Assembly: GCF_003667505.1 (NCBI RefSeq)
Contig: NZ_RCVJ01000166.1
Coordinates: 1 to 49,854 of the forward strand
From: Micromonospora sp. BL4
GTDB lineage: Bacteria > Actinomycetota > Actinomycetes > Mycobacteriales > Micromonosporaceae
Length of the DNA stretch: 49,854 bases
Direction: 5' to 3'
The translations under genes were made by a program, and so were the position numbers. Positions within the stretch are counted from its first letter, which is position 1. Every line of letters begins with the position of its first letter. Positions 15,801-25,600 of this stretch are shown here, in pieces. Below the pieces are notes generated by a model. The model was not told where the DNA came from. It made no database searches and worked only from the letters and a program-made list of their open reading frames with translations.

Positions 15801-18397
15801 TGGTAGCCCCGGGCCAGCCCGACGCCGCCGATGTGCAGCTCACCGGCGACACCGACCGGGCACGGGTTGCCCCGGGCGTCCAGCACGTGCAGCGTCAGGT
15901 TGCTGATCGGCGCGCCGATCGGCACGCTGGTCAGCTCCGCGAGCAGCGTCGGATCGCACGCCCAGGCGCTGACGTCGATCGCCGCCTCGGTCGGGCCGTA
16001 CAGGTTGTGCAGGCCGCAACCGGGCAGCCGGACGGTGAGGTCCCGGGCCGCGGCGAGCGGCAACTCCTCGCCGGAGCAGATCACCCGACGCAGCGCGGTG
16101 GCGGCCTCGACACCGTCCTCGGCGAGGAAGACGGTGAGCATGGACGGTACGAAGTGGGCGGTGGTGACCCGCTCGGAGATCAGCAGGTCGCGCAGGTAAC
16201 CGGCGTCCTTGTGGCCGCCCGGATCGGCCAGCACCAGCCGGGCGCCCTCGCGCAGCGGCCAGAAGAACTCCCAGACCGAGACGTCGAAGCTGGCCGGGGT
16301 CTTCTGCAACACCGCGTCGTCGGCGCCGAGCCGGTAGGTGCGCTGCATCCAGTCGAGGCGGTTGACAATGCCCCGGTGGGTGTTCGGCACGCCCTTGGGC
16401 CGGCCGGTGGAGCCGGAGGTGTAGATGACGTACGCCAGGTTCGCCGGGCCGGCCGTCGGCGTCGGGTCGGTCACCGGCTGGTCCGCCCAGACCGACTCGT
16501 CGTCCAGGGCGAGCACGCGCGCGTCGGTCGCGGGCAGCACGTCGCGCAGGTGCTCCTGCACCAGCACCACCGGCGCCGCGGCGTCGGTGACCATGAAGGC
16601 CAGCCGGTCCGCCGGGTACTCCGGGTCCAGCGGAAGGTAGGCGCCGCCGGCCTTGAGCACGCCGAGCAGGCCGGCGACCAGCTCCGCCGACCGTTCCGCG
16701 CAGACCCCGACCAGGGTCTCCGGTCCCACACCGGCGTCGCGCAGGCGGTGCGCCACGCGGTTCGCCGCCGCGTTCAGCTCGGCGTACGTCACCGAGCGGC
16801 CGGCGCAGCGCAGCGCCACCGCGTCCGGGGTACGGGCGGCCCGCTCCTCGATCGGGGCGTGCAGGGTCTGCTGCCGGGGAAAGTCGCCGGCGGTGTCGTT
16901 CCACCCCGCCAACAGCTCCCGCTCGGCCGGGGCGAGCAGGTCCAGCGCGGAGACCGGCAGGTCCGGTGCGGCGACCACGGCGCGCAGCAGGGTGGTCAGC
17001 CGGTGCGCCATCCGCTCGACGGTGGCCCGGGTGAACAGGTCGGTGTTGAAGATCAGCTTGCCCCAGAGCCCGGCGCCGGTGTCGACGGCGTGCAACTCGA
17101 AGTCGAACCGGGTGGCGCGCAGCTCCATCGGATGCCACTCGAAGCCGACCCCGGCGTCGTCGGCGACTCCGGCGAACCGGCCCATCTCGTAGTTCTGCAA
17201 CACGAACATCGCCTGGAACAACGGCGACCGGCTGACGTCGCGGGGCAGCCCCAGCTCGTGCACCACCCGGGCGAACGGCACCTCGGCGTGCTCCAGCCCG
17301 TCCAGCACGGCACGCCGGGTCCGGCCCAGCAGCTCGGTGAAGGTCGGGTCGCCGGCCAGTTCGGCGCGCAGCGGCAGCATGTTGACGAACATGCCGACCA
17401 CGTTCTCCAGCTCCGGCGCGGACCGGCCGGCCACCGACGCGCCCACCGCGAAGTCGTCCTGCCCGGCGTGCCGGGCCAGGAACACCTGGTACGCGGCGAG
17501 CAGCGTCATGAACAGCGTGCCGCCGTAGGAGCGGGTCAGCGCGGCCAGCCCCTCGGTGGCGGCCGCGTCCAGAGTGAACTCGACGAAGTCGCCCCGGTAG
17601 GTCTGGGTGGCCGGCCGGGGCAGGTCCAGCGGCAGCTCCAGCGGCGTGATCCCGGCCAGCCGGTCCTTCCACCAGTCCAGGTGCCGGCGGGCGCCCGGCC
17701 CGGCCAGCTCCCGCGCCTCCCAGACGGCGAAGTCGCCGTACTGCACCGGCAGGTCGGGCAGCTCGCCGTCGCGGTAGCGGGTGATCAGGTCGCGCAGCAG
17801 CACGTCCACCGACCAGCCGTCGCCGACGATGTGGTGCTGGCCGAGGAAGAGCACGTGCTCGGCGACGTTCATCCGGTCCGGAGTGCCGTCTTGCGGCGCG
17901 GAGGCCGGATTATCGTCGCAGGCGGCCAGCCGGATCAGCAGGGCGCGCAGCAGCGGCCCGTTGGCCAGGTCGAACGGCTCGGCGGCGGCCCGGTCCACCA
18001 GCGCCTGCGCGGCGGCCTCGTCGGCGGCGTCGACCACGGTCAGCGGCACCTCGACCGCGTCGTCGAGCACCACGGTGGGCCGCCCGTCGGAGTCGGCCGG
18101 GAACCGGGCGCGCAGCGACTCGTGCCGCCGGGTCAGGTCGGCCAGCGCCCGGCGCAACGCCGCGACGTTGAGCGGGCCACGCACCCGCAGCGGCACCGCG
18201 ATGTGGTACGCCGCCTCCCCGGGTGCGAGCTGATCCATGAACCAGACCCGCTCCTGGGCGTACGACAGCGGCACCTCGGCGTCCGGCGGGCGGGGAGTGA
18301 TCCGCGCGGCCGGGGTGCCGCCGGACCGGCGGCGCAGCCGTTGCGCGATCAGCGCCTGTCGGGCGGCGTCGCGGGCCGGGTCCTTCACGTCGGTCAT
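12830..18397 (-). CDS. NRPS C-A(Ser)-T-TE fused to an MFS exporter
   Basis: 1855 residues, the last gene of the operon. Domains in order: condensation (about 40-490, HHIVGDG at 188-194 intact), adenylation (510-1010, YTSGSTGRPKGV, RTGDL, PLTPNGKLD), thiolation (1030-1095, DDFFDLGGHSML, Ser1058), thioesterase (1105-1360) and a major facilitator transporter (1400-1815, about 12 helices, with AGAITDRVSRRK between helices 2 and 3). Aligned to GrsA the specificity residues are D705 V706 W709 H748 I773 S775 L799 I807 D808 plus K, DVWHISLIDK, matching known Ser codes. The thioesterase nucleophile motif is GHCGVG (Cys1195), not GHSxG. It should add Ser, release the chain and perhaps export it. ATGA overlap with the gene upstream. 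NRPS/MFS fusions are known in actinomycetes. Confidence 0.95.
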   Translation of the reverse strand: MTDVKDPARDAARQALIAQRLRRRSGGTPAARITPRPPDAEVPLSYAQERVWFMDQLAPGEAAYHIAVPLRVRGPLNVAALRRALADLTRRHESLRARFPADSDGRPTVVLDDAVEVPLTVVDAADEAAAQALVDRAAAEPFDLANGPLLRALLIRLAACDDNPASAPQDGTPDRMNVAEHVLFLGQHHIVGDGWSVDVLLRDLITRYRDGELPDLPVQYGDFAVWEARELAGPGARRHLDWWKDRLAGITPLELPLDLPRPATQTYRGDFVEFTLDAAATEGLAALTRSYGGTLFMTLLAAYQVFLARHAGQDDFAVGASVAGRSAPELENVVGMFVNMLPLRAELAGDPTFTELLGRTRRAVLDGLEHAEVPFARVVHELGLPRDVSRSPLFQAMFVLQNYEMGRFAGVADDAGVGFEWHPMELRATRFDFELHAVDTGAGLWGKLIFNTDLFTRATVERMAHRLTTLLRAVVAAPDLPVSALDLLAPAERELLAGWNDTAGDFPRQQTLHAPIEERAARTPDAVALRCAGRSVTYAELNAAANRVAHRLRDAGVGPETLVGVCAERSAELVAGLLGVLKAGGAYLPLDPEYPADRLAFMVTDAAAPVVLVQEHLRDVLPATDARVLALDDESVWADQPVTDPTPTAGPANLAYVIYTSGSTGRPKGVPNTHRGIVNRLDWMQRTYRLGADDAVLQKTPASFDVSVWEFFWPLREGARLVLADPGGHKDAGYLRDLLISERVTTAHFVPSMLTVFLAEDGVEAATALRRVICSGEELPLAAARDLTVRLPGCGLHNLYGPTEAAIDVSAWACDPTLLAELTSVPIGAPISNLTLHVLDARGNPCPVGVAGELHIGGVGLARGYHRRPALTAERFVPDPFAAEPGARLYRTGDLARWRVAPSGSPGGVLEFLGRIDHQVKLRGLRIELGEIESALRVQPGVTEAVVLVREDTPGDKRLTGYLVGTAEHDAVKAALKETLPEYMVPAAFVTLDALPLTPNGKLDRGALPAPVVTRAASVALVEPRDDTERMLADIWADLLGVDTLGIDDDFFDLGGHSMLATQVVARIRKAEHGARPVGVMDLFQQRTIRDLAAFMSGGGEGDGPRRLLYELTKPVPAAQRVITYVCVPYGGGSAIVYQPLADALPAGHALWSLAIPGHDVGLTEDALPFDELTTRVAEEILERVEGPLALYGHCGVGSAIVAEVARKVEAAGRELTALYIGAMFPFARPKGLFAAVRTRLEKLRSNKHYASWLKSMGVDTDELDPEQADRIISNMRADSRASEEYFTDLLDRRAVKLRAPIISVVGSEDPVTDYHTERYAEWQFLSDRLGLVVLDQAGHFFLKYRAEELAEIVTRVHPALVAGDVSALTAQARGEDAGWAVADTRGVDTLTGPEQPVVRPSMARFVAVTAGQLVSSTGSALTAFALPIWLFTRTGSVANLGLLWALALVCGVLMLPVAGAITDRVSRRKIMMIASCSAGSIQLILAALLWSGNLALWHIYALVALSQVAGSFQRIAFQSAVPQLVPKRYLGHAMGITQLSNGFAMLLMPVFAAGLLAAIDLKGILLIDVVSYVVAVVTLSVVRFPDLLGWRPRERLLVAIVNGLRYSWRHRGFRLMLGYFALGNIFLAPALVLTTPLVLSFGSATQVAQVALAEAVGAVAGGVLMSLWGGPRHRRMIGVLIGNLGTAVGCVLVGLDASVAMICVGAFWLAMSMTTAQSIYATIVQVKVPQRFHGRVFSLNQTISWSTLPIGFALLAPGATALFEPLLAPGGALAGSVGAVIGTGPGRGIGFAYVCFGAALILITLGGFAIRLLRRFDLEVPDSLPDDLIGAQERERRLAARAAEREQERVPVGV

Positions 18398-21300
18398 GAC
18401 GGGGCGTCCTTCTCTGCCGCGAGCAGCGCGGCGACCTCGGTTTCGGAGAGTTCGTCGACTTCGGCGGCGAGCCGCTGCTCGATCTGGGCGGCCAGGTCGG
18501 CCACCACCGGGCTGCTGAACAGCGCCCGCATCGGCAACTCCACGTCCACCTCGGCGCGGATGCGGGCCATCGCGCGCATGCCGCGCAGCGAGTTGCCACC
18601 GAGGGCGAAGAAGTCGTCGAGCGCGCCGACCTTCTCCAGTTGCAGGATCTCGGCGTAGACCTCGGCGACCAGGGCCTCGGCGTCGGTGCGCGGGGCGAGG
18701 AAGCCGTCGGAGGCGGTGGCGGCCGGGGCCGGCAACGCGGCGGTGTCCAGCTTGCCGTTCGGGGTCAGCGGCAGCGCGTCCACCCGGACGAGCGCGCTGG
18801 GCACGAGGTGCGCGGGCAGCTCAAGAGCCAGGTCGGCGGCGAGCGCGGCCTCGTCGGCCCGGCCGACCAGGTAGCCGACCAGCGTCGGCTCACCGGTGTC
18901 GGCGCGGACCACGACCACCGCCTCGTCCACGTCCGGGTGGGCGCGCAGCACCGACTCGATCTCACCCAGCTCGATCCGCATGCCCCGGACCTTGACCTGG
19001 TTGTCCCGGCGGCCCAGGTACTCCAGCGTCCCGTCGGCCCGCCAGCGGGCCAGGTCGCCGGTGCGGTACATCCGCTCCCCCGCCGGCCCGTATGGGCAGG
19101 GCAGGAAGCGCTCGGCGGTGAGCGCGGGCCGACGCAGGTAGCCCCGGGCCAGTTGCGACCCGGCGACGTACAGCTCGCCGACCACGCCCGGCGGCACCGG
19201 GGTCAGCGCGGCGTCGAGCAGGTGGACCCGGGTCGTCCAGGTGGGTTGGCCGATCGGCACCGGCCCGGCGGGCACCGGCTGCCCGGGCGCGATCCGGGCG
19301 GCGACGCAGCCGACGGTCGCCTCGGTCGGGCCGTACTCGTTGATCACGGCCACCTCGGGGTGGGCCGCCCGCCAGTCGGCCAGCTGCTCACCGGCCAGCG
19401 CCTCGCCGCCGATCACCAGGTCGGTGGTGGGCGACAGCGCGGCATCGAGCAGCGGCAGGTGGCTGGGGGTGACCTTGAGGAAGGTGGGCGGGCCGCCGGC
19501 GCGGGCCGCCGGCGTGTCGATGCCGGCCAGCCGGACCGTGCCGCCGGCGGTGAGCGGGCCGAGCAACCCGGTCACGGTCAGGTCGAACGAGACCGGCGAG
19601 TGCAGCAGCGCGGTACCGGCCAGCCCCGGGTAGGTGTCCCGCGCCCAGGCCAGGTAGGCGGTGACCGCGCGGTGCTCCACCAGCACCCCCTTCGGCCGGC
19701 CGGTGGAGCCGGAGGTGTAGAGCAGGTACGCGGGGTCCTCCGGGCGCAGCGGCGCCCGCCGGTCGTCGTCGGTGAGGTCGGCGTCGTTCCGGTCGGCGGC
19801 GGTCGTCGGGCCGAGCACCAGCGCGTCGGTCGGGGCCAGCGCGGCCGTCTGCGGGGTGGCCAGCACCAGCGCCGGCTCCGCGTCGGCCAGCAGGTAGCCG
19901 ATCCGGTTCGCCGGGTAGCCGGTGTCCACCGGCAGGTACGCGGCGCCGGCCTTGAGCACCGCGAGGATGGCCACCACCAGCTCCACCGAGCGGGGCAGCA
20001 GCAGCGCGACCCGGGTCTCCGGGCCGGCGCCGCGGTCCACCAGCAGCCGGGCCAGCCGGTTGGCCCGAGCGGCCAGCTCGGCGTAGCTCAACTCCATCCC
20101 GTCGCAGACCAGCGCGACCGCGGCCGGGGTGGCGGCGGTCTGCCGCTCCACCTCGGCGACGAGGGTGGCCGGGGCCACCTCACCGCCGGCGCCGGTCCAG
20201 GTGAGCAGCACGTCGCGTTCGGCGTCGTCGAGCAGGGGCAGCGCGGACAGCCGGGTCGCCGGGTCGGCGACGGCGGCGGCGAGCAGCCGCAGGTAGCGGG
20301 CGACGACCGACTCGGCGGTGGCCCGGTCGAACAGGTCGGTGCGGTAGACCAGCCGACTCGTGCCGGCCGTGATGTCGAAGGCCAGGTCGTCCTTGGTGGT
20401 GCCCAGCGGCACCGGGTCCAGGCCGGAGTCCGGAATGAAGTTCAGCGCGGTCTGGAACACCGGCTGCACCGACGGGTCGCGGTGCGGGGCGACCGCCTCG
20501 ACGATCCGCTGGAACGGCGTCTGGGCGTGCTCCATCGCGTCCACCAGGCTGGCACGGACCCGGCCGAGCAGCTCGGTGACGCTCGGGTCGCCGGCCAGAT
20601 CGCACCGCAGCGCGACCGGGTTGACGAACATGCCGATCAGCGGCGTCACCTCGGCCGTGTCCCGACCGGCGGTGGAGACGCCGACCACCACCTCGGGGTC
20701 ACCGGAGATCCGGGACAGCAGCGCGGCGAAGGTGGCCAGCAGCACCATGTACGGGGTGGCCGACGCGCCCGCGGCGAGCTGCCCGACCCGGTCCAGCAGC
20801 CCGTCGGGAAGCTCGAAGCGCACCTCGTCGCCGGCGAAGCCGAGCTGGGTGGGACGCGGTCGGTCCAGCGGCAGGCCGGTCACCGCCGGCGCGCCGGCCA
20901 GGTTGTCGCGCCAGAAGGCGACCTGCCGGGCCAGCGCGTCACCGGTGAACTGCTCCCGTTGCCAGACGGCGAAGTCGGCGTACTGGATGGGCAGCTCGGG
21001 CACCTCGGCGGGCGCGCCGGTCAGCGCGGCCCGGCTGAACGCGGCCAGCTCGGCGTCGAAGAGCACCGCCGAGTGGCTGTCGAACACGGCGTGGTGCACC
21101 ACGAACTGCAGGCCGAGCCGGTCGTCGGCGAAGCGGACCAGCCGCGCCCGCCACGGCGGCGGGGCGTCCAGCGGGATCGGCGTACGGGCCAGCTCGGTCA
21201 TTGTCTGGTTGTGGCGGCGATCCTGCTCGTCGGCGGGCAGGCCGGTCAGGTCCAGCTCGGGCAGCTCCAACGGCTCGGCGGCACGGACGACCTGCACCAG

Positions 21301-21519
21301 GGCGCCGTCGACCATCCGCAGGTGGGTGCGGAGCGACTCGTGTCGGGCGATCACCTGGGCGAGCACCTGGACGGCCTGGGCGGCGGTGACCCCGGTGGGA
21401 AACCGCCAGGGCGCGGACACGTTGTAGACCGGCGAGCCGGGATCGAGCTGGTTGGCCGTCCACACCCGCTCCTGGGCGAAGGAGGCCGGGAAGGTCCACT
21501 CCCGGGTCGTCGCGCTCAC
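18394..21519 (-). CDS. NRPS module C-A(Asn)-T
   Basis: 1041 residues from GTG 21519. Condensation domain (about 8-435) with HHAVFDS at 142-148, where the usual final Gly of HHxxxDG is Ser; adenylation domain (455-930) with LLYTSGSTGRPKG, RTGDL and PLTPNGKLD (Lys923); thiolation domain (945-1015, DDFFALGGNSLRG, Ser977). The specificity residues by GrsA alignment are D646 L647 T650 K682 V702 G704 E728 V736 G737 plus K, DLTKVGEVGK, one residue from the classic Asn code DLTKLGEVGK. It should condense an upstream chain with Asn. The C-terminal tail ELSETEVAALLAAEKDAPS is an acidic helix of the kind that docks to the next synthetase. GTGA overlap with mbtH-like upstream, ATGA overlap with the Ser module downstream. 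Confidence 0.95.
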   Translation of the reverse strand: MSATTREWTFPASFAQERVWTANQLDPGSPVYNVSAPWRFPTGVTAAQAVQVLAQVIARHESLRTHLRMVDGALVQVVRAAEPLELPELDLTGLPADEQDRRHNQTMTELARTPIPLDAPPPWRARLVRFADDRLGLQFVVHHAVFDSHSAVLFDAELAAFSRAALTGAPAEVPELPIQYADFAVWQREQFTGDALARQVAFWRDNLAGAPAVTGLPLDRPRPTQLGFAGDEVRFELPDGLLDRVGQLAAGASATPYMVLLATFAALLSRISGDPEVVVGVSTAGRDTAEVTPLIGMFVNPVALRCDLAGDPSVTELLGRVRASLVDAMEHAQTPFQRIVEAVAPHRDPSVQPVFQTALNFIPDSGLDPVPLGTTKDDLAFDITAGTSRLVYRTDLFDRATAESVVARYLRLLAAAVADPATRLSALPLLDDAERDVLLTWTGAGGEVAPATLVAEVERQTAATPAAVALVCDGMELSYAELAARANRLARLLVDRGAGPETRVALLLPRSVELVVAILAVLKAGAAYLPVDTGYPANRIGYLLADAEPALVLATPQTAALAPTDALVLGPTTAADRNDADLTDDDRRAPLRPEDPAYLLYTSGSTGRPKGVLVEHRAVTAYLAWARDTYPGLAGTALLHSPVSFDLTVTGLLGPLTAGGTVRLAGIDTPAARAGGPPTFLKVTPSHLPLLDAALSPTTDLVIGGEALAGEQLADWRAAHPEVAVINEYGPTEATVGCVAARIAPGQPVPAGPVPIGQPTWTTRVHLLDAALTPVPPGVVGELYVAGSQLARGYLRRPALTAERFLPCPYGPAGERMYRTGDLARWRADGTLEYLGRRDNQVKVRGMRIELGEIESVLRAHPDVDEAVVVVRADTGEPTLVGYLVGRADEAALAADLALELPAHLVPSALVRVDALPLTPNGKLDTAALPAPAATASDGFLAPRTDAEALVAEVYAEILQLEKVGALDDFFALGGNSLRGMRAMARIRAEVDVELPMRALFSSPVVADLAAQIEQRLAAEVDELSETEVAALLAAEKDAPS

Positions 21520-21704
21520 CGGCTCGCCTCGCGTACCGAGCGGGGGCGCATGTCGGTCCAGACGGTGTCGATGTGCGCCAGGCACTCCTCGCGGGTGCCG
21601 GCGAAGCCGGCGTCGTGCCACCCCGCCGGGAGGTCGCGCTCGGCCGACCAGATGGAGTACTGCTCCTCGTCGTTGCGCACGACCAGGAATCGGGGCTCGG
21701 CCAT
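21516..21704 (-). CDS. MbtH-like NRPS accessory protein
   Basis: 62 residues, family size. The MbtH signature is present: NDEEQYSIWS, LPAGWHDAGFAGTREECLAHI and WTDMRPRSV. MbtH proteins bind adenylation domains and are needed for folding or activity of many of them. The usual SLWP is SIWS here. It overlaps the hydroxylase stop (TGATG) and the start of the Asn module (GTGA), so it is translated together with them; the Asn and Ser adenylation domains are the likely partners. A GGAGAG ribosome site precedes the ATG. Confidence 0.95.
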   Translation of the reverse strand: MAEPRFLVVRNDEEQYSIWSAERDLPAGWHDAGFAGTREECLAHIDTVWTDMRPRSVREASR

Positions 21705-22657
21705 CACTGCTCTCCAACGGTGTCGGGGGTGTGCGGTTCGGCCATCGCGACGGCGATCTTGCGGGGGCCGGTGAACGGCTCCCGCCCGTGCGCGGCGGTC
21801 ATGTTGTCGACCACCAGCACGTCGTCGCGCTGGTAGTCGAAGCGGACGCTGGCGGCCCGGTAGGCGGCGCGCAGGTGGTCCATGACGTCGGCGGGGATCT
21901 CGCCGCCGTCGCCGTAGTAGGTGTTCGACGGCAACCCGTCGGCGCCGAACATCGCCAGCAGCCCCTCCTGGATGTCCTTGGCCAGGCTGCTCACGTGGAA
22001 GAAGGTGGCGTGGTTGAACCAGCGGGGCGTGTCCGAGCCCGGACGGTGGTGCACGGCGTCGCGGACCGCCCGCGTACGCAGCCCGTCGCGGCCCGTCCAC
22101 TCCAGACTGATCCGGTTGGCCGCCGCGTACGCCTCGACCTCCGCCCGGTCGTCGGTGCCGAACACGTGCTGCCAGCTGGCGCCGAAGTCCTCGTGGAAGT
22201 TGCGCATCAGCATCCAGCGGCGGCGGACGAACTCCTCGCGTACCGCCGGGTCGATCTCCCGGTAGACCTGGCGGATGTCGGCCAGCGGGGTGGCGCCCAG
22301 GGTCTGCGGCGCGGTGATGCAGTAGAAGAACAACGTCAACGGCCACCGCGCCTGGTACGAGTTCTCGTTGTGCAGGAAGATCTCCTCGTCCGGCGGGTAG
22401 TCGGTCGAGGTGTACACGCGGCCCTTGATGGCGTGCCGCGGTGAGGACCGCTCGGTGTAGGTCAGCGGCTCACCGGACAGCGCCCGGACGACCTGGTCGA
22501 AGCCGTCCACCCCGCCCACGTCGAAGCCGCGGAACAGCAGACCACCCTGCTCGGCCAGGGTGGCGCGCAGCTCGGCGCGGCGCTCGGTGATCAGCTCGGT
22601 CAGTGCCCGGCCGTCGGATTCGACGACCACGGGCAGCGTGGCGATCGTGTCGCTCAT
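21704..22657 (-). CDS. TauD/SyrP-family Fe(II)/2-oxoglutarate hydroxylase, probable Asn/Asp beta-hydroxylase
   Basis: 317 residues. The iron triad is seen as HNE (His96, Glu98) in IFLHNENSYQARWPLTLFFYC and His290 in VVDNMTAAHGREPF, with the 2-oxoglutarate Arg/Lys in TGPRKIAVAMAEP. The HxE form, rather than HxD, and the HNExSY block are typical of the SyrP/AsnO-like branch, which hydroxylates the beta carbon of Asp or Asn, either free or on a carrier protein. Its position between the PKS and MbtH/Asn module suggests beta-hydroxy-Asn (or Asp) as product (inference). It is 23 bp after the PKS gene and overlaps mbtH by one base. Confidence 0.9.
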   Translation of the reverse strand: MSDTIATLPVVVESDGRALTELITERRAELRATLAEQGGLLFRGFDVGGVDGFDQVVRALSGEPLTYTERSSPRHAIKGRVYTSTDYPPDEEIFLHNENSYQARWPLTLFFYCITAPQTLGATPLADIRQVYREIDPAVREEFVRRRWMLMRNFHEDFGASWQHVFGTDDRAEVEAYAAANRISLEWTGRDGLRTRAVRDAVHHRPGSDTPRWFNHATFFHVSSLAKDIQEGLLAMFGADGLPSNTYYGDGGEIPADVMDHLRAAYRAASVRFDYQRDDVLVVDNMTAAHGREPFTGPRKIAVAMAEPHTPDTVGEQ

Positions 22658-22680
22658 GGCTCTCTACTCCTGATTTCTCG

Positions 22681-25600
22681 TCACGCGCGGGGCAGTCGCG
22701 GAATGGCGGGGATCGGTGCCGGGGTGGCCGGCTCGTCGGTGGTGGCGGCCCGCAGCTCCTCGATCCGGGCGGCCAGCCCGGCCACGGTGGGGGTTTCGAA
22801 GAGGCTGCGCATCGGCAGCCGCACCCCGGTCGCCTTGCGCATGGCCGCGATGAGTTGCACCGCGACCAGGGAGTTGCCGCCCAGGGCGAAGAAGTCGTCG
22901 TCGACGCCGACCTGGGCCACCCCCAGCGCGTCCTGCCACACCCGCGCGATGGTGACTTCCAGGTCGGTGCCCGGTGCGGCGCTGCCGTCCCCGACGGCGG
23001 GCGTGGCCGCGTCGGCGACCACGTCGTCGCCGGTGAGGTTGTCGGTGGTGACCCGCCCGGCGCGCCGCCGGATGTCGTCCACCGTCCGGGTGGCGATGAC
23101 CACCTGGGCGCCGAGGCCGGCGGTGAGGCTGCGGCGGAACGCCTCAGCACCGTCCACCGGCCGGATGTCCTCGGTCGAGGTCGGCGCGGCCGCACCGGCG
23201 TCCGCGTCGGACGGTCCGGTCAGGCCGCCGGTGACGGCACCCTGCTCGACCCGGCGCAGCACGAAGTCGCTGACGGCGGCCAGTTCCCGGCCGTCCGGGT
23301 CGCGCAGCGACAGATCGGCGGCGACAACCTCGTCGGTGGCGCCGGCCCGGTGCCGCAGCTCGCTGGTGAACCGGGCCGGCAGTGGCCCCCGCACCACGAT
23401 CCGGCCGTACGAGAGCGGCAGGTACGTGCCGCTGCCCTGGCCCCGGCCGAACGCGGTCGCCACGTCCAGCAGCGCGGGATGCAGGCCCCAGGAGGGCAGG
23501 TCACCGATGGCCGCGGCGGGCGCCTCGACCACCGCGAGTTCGGAGCCGTCGGCCAGGTGGTGCTCGGCCAGCGCGGCCCAGCGCGGCCCGAAGGTGAGCA
23601 TGCTGGTCCGGCCCCGGCCGAAGGAGGCGTCGTCGTCCACCCGGCGGCCGGCCGGGATGGCCGGGCGGGCCGGCGGGGCCGGTTCGTCGGTCCAGCCGGC
23701 CGTACCTCGCACGTGGGTGCGCAGTCGGCCGCCGGCCAGGCTCCGGACGGCGAACTCGGTGCCGCCGTCGTCGGCCGGCGTCAGCTCCACCCGGTACTGG
23801 GCGACGGTGCCGTCGGGCACCGAGAACGGCTCCAGGAAGACCACGTCGCGCAGCTCCACGGCCGCACCCGCGCCGGGGGCGGGCAGCGCGGAGACCACCG
23901 CGGCCCGCACCGACTCCAGGTGGGCGGTGCCCGGTACGACCGGCACGCCGCCGATCCGGTGCTCGTCGAGCAGCCAGTGGGTGCTGGCGGAGACCAGGCC
24001 GTGCAGCACGGTCTCCGCCGGCCCGGTGACCTTCGTGGTGAGCACCGGGTGGTCGACCGCGCTGCTCACCGTGTCCCGACCGGCCGCCCGGAATCCGGCC
24101 GGCGCGGCGGTCTCCACCGCCATGCCCACCTCGTCCCAGCCACCCCAGTTCTGCGACAGCACCGGGGCCCGCCAGCCCGCGCCGGAGCGGGCGTGCGCGT
24201 CCAGGAACGCGTTGGCGGCGCAGTAGTCGACCTGCCCGAAGCCGCCGAGCACCGCGGTGACGGACGAGCAGAGCACCACGAAGTCCAGCGGCAGGTCGCC
24301 GAAGACCTGGGCGAGGGCGAGGGTGCCGGCGAGCTTCGGTGCGAGCACCCGTTCTGCCTCCGCCCGCTCCTTGACCTCGGCCATCCCACCGCCGGGCAGG
24401 CCGGCCGCGTGCACGATGCCGTCGATGCCGCCGTACGCGGCGGTTGCGGTGTCGCGGACCCGGCGCAGGTCGGCCGGGTCGGTGACGTCGGCGGCGAGCA
24501 CCAGCACCTGGGCGCCGGCGGCCTCCATCCGGCGGATCGCCGCGATGGCCCGGCCGGCCCGGTCGTCGCCGTGCACGGCGAGGTGGTCGTCCCACCGCTC
24601 GCGCTCCGGCAGCCCGGAGCGGGCCAGCAGCACCAGCTTCGCGCGGACCCGGGTGGCGAAGTCCTCGGCCAGGGTGATGCCGATGCCGCCGAGACCACCG
24701 GTGATCAGGTACCGGCCGCCGTCGCGCAGCGCGCCCGGCTCGCCCTCGGCGTCGATCGTCACCTGCTCGACGTCGGCCACCCAGCGCCGCCCGCCGCGCA
24801 GGGCCACCTCGGGCTCCCGGGGACGGCGCAGTTCGGCGACCACCGTGCTGGCGTCGTCGTCGCTCGGGTCCGCGTCGATGAGCCGGACGGCCAGCCCGGG
24901 CAGCTCGGCGGGGAGCACCCGGGCCAACCCGGCGAGCGTGGCGTGCTCCGGGCGGCGCAGATCGTCGCCGCGTACGTCGCCGGTGCCGGCGGTGACCAGG
25001 TCCAGGGCGAGGCCGTGCTCCTCGCCGGTCAGGCCGGCCCCGGCGAGGGCCTGCACCAGGTGCAGGGCGTCGAAGAAGCCGATCTCCTGGGCGGCCCAGG
25101 TGGCCGCGATGTCGGTGCCGGCGGGCGCGCCGTCCAGGGTGAACGCGTGCACCAGCCGGGTCGGCGGAGCACCGTCGGCGGTGAGCGCGGCGACCAACGC
25201 GTCGTGGTCCGCGCGTACGCCGGGGCGCAGCCGGTAGCCACCGTCGGCGGCGGCGAAGGCGTCGCCGGGGCGTACCGGCACCGGGTCGGCACCGGCGGCC
25301 CGCAGGCCGGCGACCAGCGCGTCACCGCGCGGACCCGCGGTGAGGACCAGGCAGCGGCCCAGCGACCCCGACGCCGGCAGCGGCGCGGCCTGGCGCCAGA
25401 TCGGCACCGCGAACCACTCGGCCAGCGGCCGCGGCCCGGTGTCCACCGGTGCTGCGGCGACCGGCTGCTCCGGGTCCGGCTCGATCCAGTAGCGGCGGCG
25501 CTCGAACGGGTACGTGGGCAGCGGCACCCGGCGCGCCGCCGGGTCGGCGTCGACGCGCACCGGCAACCCGGCGGACCAGAGCGCGCCGACGGTGCCGAGC

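Noticed and set aside
12701..18658. A 1985-codon open frame on the plus strand
   Set aside because: It is antisense to the Ser-module NRPS with its clear domains; the product is low-complexity Gly/Arg/His/Gln, as expected from GC-rich shadow frames.
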